From assembly GCA_045640905.1 (NCBI GenBank), contig JAZUFW010000043.1:19501-83500 (forward strand): a stretch of 64,000 bases of DNA, given 5' to 3'. How positions within the stretch are numbered: the stretch's first letter is position 1; each line of letters opens with the position of its first letter. Source of the stretch: JAILLW01 sp045640905. GTDB taxonomy: Bacteria > Bacillota > Clostridia > Lachnospirales > Lachnospiraceae. A program made the position numbers and the translations under genes. The notes under the pieces are model-generated. The model did no database searches. It worked only from the letters and a program-made list of their open reading frames with translations, and was not told the origin of the DNA. Shown piece after piece: positions 60,764 to 64,000 of the stretch.

Positions 60764-63043
60764 TTAGTTAAACATAAAGGTAAATAGTTTCTCTAATTCC
60801 ACGAAATTTGTATCAGCATCGGAAGATTTAAGACTGCGTAAACTCTCATACCTATTTATCATCCCTGTCAACAGCACACTTGCCATGCCATCGGCTTTTT
60901 CGGAATTACCCGTTTCTTTAGCTATTTGAATATCGCCAAACTCTATAATCGAATCAAGGGTATCACTTCTATATCCCAAACAGGTATGCAGTGCTTCATT
61001 AATCCCCTCTAAACACTCTGTATCACCATTTTCATATGCCAATAAATATATATACTTATATATCAATTCCAACGGATGTCCGGATATACAATCAAGTGAT
61101 ACATTCTTTGCACCCTTTACTTTCTTTTCTGTCTTCTTAACAGTAGCATTAAGTGCATACAATTTCTTACGTAGTGATTCCGATATATTTCCCGGTTTTG
61201 TCACCCATAATCCTCTTACAAAAACATATAACGCATACTTATAGTTTATTATCGGCGTAACCTGGAATCCTTCCGTCAATATATAATCCATCTGTTTTGC
61301 AGGACTCGTTTCATTACCGAAGTAATCTGCCGATTCCTCCTTATATTCCTCAACCATCCCATTATCAAGATAATAATGTAATAGATACGACTGAGTAATT
61401 TTATAATCAGCAGATTGCTTTTCCATTCCATCGAGTGCTTTCTTAAACCATGTAGCAGCATCCGGTTTGCGCAAGAAAGCACATACCTGACCTTTCTGAC
61501 TATACGCTTTGGACAAGCCCACAGAACTTGATTGGTTCTCAACAGCATATATTGGAAGTGCATTACGCATAACTAGAAGCTGTTCCTGATACTTAATTGA
61601 TTCATCGGCTATCTTCATGGCTTTTTGCCACTCAAAACAATCGATTAATGTCTCTGACATTCTATTTAATGTCACTAAATAATCTTCAACGCTGACGCGA
61701 TTCGCATATTTTTTACTTTTATTATAGTAACTCAGTGCATGCTTACTGTCCCCGATATGGCAATAAGCACTCACGCCGCTATCATAAAGCTTGTACAAAA
61801 TCGACCTTGCTTCAGCATCATCTAACTTATCTGTAATAGCCGGAACCTTCTTCTCCAATGCCTCTAAAATAAAAACAGTACTGTCCTGTTCATACGTATT
61901 GGTCATAATGGTGCCGTGAAGTCTATTTACGGCATCAATAAAATTCCTTTCACTTGATTCCGAAATAATCTTATCAATAAGAAGCTTGAACCATCTGTCA
62001 TAATAGTATTGAGCGAATGCGCCTTTCTTTAATTTGGCTGAATAGCATAATCTAAGCGCTTCGTAATTATTTCCTTCTTCATACACTCTCCACGCTTTTC
62101 TAAAAAGCATATCAATCTCATCATATCCGAATATCAAATTATTATCTTTGTTACTTATAGTAGCCGCTTTTGTAACTATCTTTGGTAGCCATTCTTCGGC
62201 ATTCTCTCCTTTTATATGACTCAAAAATGTGCAAATTGAATCAGCAAGATATAAGAATTCCATATTGTGCTTATTCTTGTTATAGCTGATAGACGTTACA
62301 AGAAAATCGTCAATTGATAAATAGGTTTTCCCCATTTCAAGCATTTCTCTTGATATAACAGATCTGTATATATCTGCATTTGCGACTCTAAAATTCACAG
62401 TATTATTATTTGCACTGGGTTGCGGTATATATCCTAATTGAATATATTCTGCCGATTCGACACTATTCGCCTGTAAATCATCGGTGCGTCTGGTTGCAAT
62501 GTTTACGGATATTTCTCTTACATTGTCTATTACCGGATTATGAAAAAGCATTCTGTTAACAACTTCCGTAGCCATGTGAAAATACAAATTGCTACCCTTT
62601 TCATCATTTACCAAGAAATTGGTGTGCTCATTAAGTAATGTTTTCATTCCGGATGTACTTTTAAGAATTAAAAAAAGATAATACTTGCCGGTTCTGGCAA
62701 AGTTTTTTCCAAGTAGCTCCTTACCATCAAATGTTCCATTATTCAAGAACTCGTGAAGCGACGCATTGACCTTGCGTTTCGTCGGCCCTATCACTTCACT
62801 ATTTCTCTGGTTATCCCGATTCGCATGAAGAGCATCCGGATACACTATGTCCTCACTCCTTCTGTTTCCTCTAACTTCAGCAATGCAAGCGGAATAATAT
62901 GCTTTTATTCTTTTTCTTTCAAGCAATGTATCTTCTTTGTTACCATTATCATCATAGATAATTCCGGCAACGCCTATAGGCTTATTTTCCTCAGGTTTTC
63001 GATTTTCAAAATCACCAAATTCGTCCAATGCTAAAGTAATCAT
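60764..63043 (-). CDS. DUF3800/RNase H-like and TPR-like protein next to the CRISPR array
   Basis: 759 residues, family not firmly recognised. ITLALDEFGDFE at the N-terminus puts an Asp-Glu pair at residues 7-8 in a first beta-strand, and FLYLADSICTFL puts Asp268 in a helix; these are the two ends of DUF3800 domains, an RNase H fold thought to cleave nucleic acid. From about residue 310 to 740 the sequence is helical with TPR-like units (WQKAMKIADESIKYQEQLL, AATWFKKALDGMEKQ). No HEPN R-x4-H motif exists, so this is not a Cas13. Its ATG overlaps the stop of a short upstream frame (ATGA). A defence or array-linked role is inferred from position. Confidence 0.6.
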   Translation of the reverse strand: MITLALDEFGDFENRKPEENKPIGVAGIIYDDNGNKEDTLLERKRIKAYYSACIAEVRGNRRSEDIVYPDALHANRDNQRNSEVIGPTKRKVNASLHEFLNNGTFDGKELLGKNFARTGKYYLFLILKSTSGMKTLLNEHTNFLVNDEKGSNLYFHMATEVVNRMLFHNPVIDNVREISVNIATRRTDDLQANSVESAEYIQLGYIPQPSANNNTVNFRVANADIYRSVISREMLEMGKTYLSIDDFLVTSISYNKNKHNMEFLYLADSICTFLSHIKGENAEEWLPKIVTKAATISNKDNNLIFGYDEIDMLFRKAWRVYEEGNNYEALRLCYSAKLKKGAFAQYYYDRWFKLLIDKIISESSERNFIDAVNRLHGTIMTNTYEQDSTVFILEALEKKVPAITDKLDDAEARSILYKLYDSGVSAYCHIGDSKHALSYYNKSKKYANRVSVEDYLVTLNRMSETLIDCFEWQKAMKIADESIKYQEQLLVMRNALPIYAVENQSSSVGLSKAYSQKGQVCAFLRKPDAATWFKKALDGMEKQSADYKITQSYLLHYYLDNGMVEEYKEESADYFGNETSPAKQMDYILTEGFQVTPIINYKYALYVFVRGLWVTKPGNISESLRKKLYALNATVKKTEKKVKGAKNVSLDCISGHPLELIYKYIYLLAYENGDTECLEGINEALHTCLGYRSDTLDSIIEFGDIQIAKETGNSEKADGMASVLLTGMINRYESLRSLKSSDADTNFVELEKLFTFMFN

Positions 63044-63830
63044 CTTTTCTTGCCTTTCCCTGTCCCCTTAATCGCTTTGATTGCATATATGATAGCTAAT
63101 ATGCTAATCATAACATTATTCCCATAACTACGGTAAAATAGTCCGTCTTGGCTTTACTTACCATACCACTATTTAAAAATTGCTTGCTGTCCTTTGTTGG
63201 ATTTGCTATACATGAGCAACCTTCCTGTCCTGCAAACCAAAAAACATTTGAAAATGGTCTATATATCACGCTTTCAATATTATCCGGCACCTTATAAGAA
63301 GACTTATATCTTTTTCCAAAATAAAACAATTTTTCGTTGATTTGCTGATCAGACATTCCATTATCATCAGATAAACATATATAGCTAAACATTATTGGCT
63401 TATCCGGAATATACTTAGGATATTCCGTCGTATCATCACCACATACAATTGAGTATATATTTTTATCATTACTTATTTGGGTAGTATCTATACCTTTAAG
63501 TAGTTTCGCAATCTTGTTACTTGGTTTTTTTCTTTCAGGATAAAAAGATACGTTAAGAAATGATAGTTTCTCTGCTATCCATATTCCCATATTAAACGGA
63601 ACATAATAATATGTTTCTATTATATTATCATTATCAATTATTTTTCTTTAAGTGCATTTATCGGAACTTTAGCGCTATCATTATCATCTGTTATCTTGAT
63701 TCCATTCCCTTTCATAGCTTATTCCTTCGCATGTCTCATTATCTAAAAGAGCTACTGCTTCATCATAAGGAACAGTATACTTAAACGGAACTATATAACG
63801 AAGTGCTTTAGTTTCTATATTATTTGTCAT
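63040..63830 (-). pseudogene. membrane-protein gene broken by apparent frameshifts
   Basis: Four frames line up end to end: MTNNIETKALRYIVPFKYTV onward (ATG at 63830, GGGGATAAGA upstream), MKGNGIKITDDNDSAKVPIN, a 160-codon frame (63108-63590) and MISILAIIYAIKAIKGTGKG (63040-63111). Joined, they give one protein of about 255 residues with a C-terminal membrane helix. The breaks fall at or near short A or G runs, which suggests single-base indels or assembly errors. If read as separate genes, the last two overlap by ATGA, as does the junction to the 759-residue gene. An XRE gene lies 17 bp upstream. Confidence 0.6.
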
Positions 63831-63847
63831 TCTTATCCCCCATTAAT

Positions 63848-64000
63848 CTAAATATATACCTTAATAACGTAAGAAGAGGGCTCACAGCCCTCTTCTCCTC
63901 TTTCCCTTAGGATATTCTCGATTGGTGTCTCAAACAGTCTGCTTAGCGCCAACAGGTTTTCAACCTCCGGGAGGCTATCGCCTCTTTGCCACTTGTATAC
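63848..64000 (-). CDS. XRE-family regulator, C-terminal part (runs off window)
   Basis: 51 codons to a TAG at 63848. YKWQRGDSLPEVENLLALSRLF is the second half of an XRE helix-turn-helix, where the W-x-R-G and P-x-x-x-N-L positions match the family. It is followed by TPIENILRERG. It lies 17 bp upstream of the broken membrane gene and probably regulates this operon. Confidence 0.85.
   Translation of the reverse strand, partial: VYKWQRGDSLPEVENLLALSRLFETPIENILRERGEEGCEPSSYVIKVYI

Noticed and set aside
60764..63043. The 759-residue protein as a Cas13 effector
   Set aside because: No pair of R-x4-6-H HEPN motifs; the only near match is R-x3-H (NRMLFH). Its ends fit DUF3800 and TPR repeats instead.

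Overview
The window looks like a chromosome segment of a motile, Gram-positive anaerobe of the Lachnospiraceae (Butyrivibrio, Lachnospira or Eubacterium type). The evidence is gene content and order: an MreB-like gene followed by two flagellar rod genes, a ComF/flagellar zinc-protein pair, CdaA-CdaR, FtsE-FtsX with an M23 hydrolase and a CtpA protease, XpaC-TelA, and a sigma-D-type promoter before a YjfB-like gene. Almost everything is on the minus strand; only HPr and the XpaC-TelA-YjfB block are on the plus strand.

Layout. About 1-8.3 kb is a surface-polysaccharide cluster (glycosyltransferases, an EpsG-type polymerase, a Wzz-like protein, a polyprenyl-phosphate sugar transferase). 8.3-16.1 kb holds a TPM-domain/zinc-ribbon pair, an aconitase-type hydratase, GDP-fucose genes (gmd, fcl), a divergent PAP2 protein and a dTDP-rhamnose reductase. 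16.2-43.6 kb is ordinary core: HPr, a DUF3048 lipoprotein, c-di-AMP synthesis, RecD2, ComF, flagellar rod genes, UvrA/UvrB, divisome and cell-wall genes, a PucR-type regulator, TelA, a CvfB-like protein and an acyl-ACP thioesterase.

Two islands follow, visibly richer in A+T than the core. Island 1 (about 43.7-50.4 kb) carries a NACHT NTPase with an N-terminal HEPN-like motif, a large unknown partner, a Schlafen/AlbA-type regulator whose promoter holds 12-bp iterons, and a relaxase cut off at its 5' end where it runs into an AraC gene. A short core segment (AraC, MgtC, LiaF-like, LytTR; 50.4-53.3 kb) separates it from island 2 (53.4 kb to the end). Island 2 has small unknown genes with a 147-bp duplication, a metallophosphoesterase, a soluble VirD4-like ATPase, a ClpP with a wrecked ClpX, and a six-repeat CRISPR array.

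The most striking feature is that array (60118-60487). Read on the minus strand its repeats have the hairpin and the 3' TCTAAAAC end of type VI-D (Cas13d) direct repeats, and a perfect TTGACA-17-TATAAT promoter lies just upstream. No cas gene is in the window. The next gene upstream encodes a 759-residue protein with a DUF3800/RNase H-like N-terminus and a TPR-like C-terminus. It follows a membrane-protein gene broken by apparent frameshifts and an XRE regulator that runs off the window. The HEPN-NACHT pair and the XRE/DUF3800-TPR/array locus are the two best candidates for undescribed defence systems. All functions are read from sequence alone; no searches were run.
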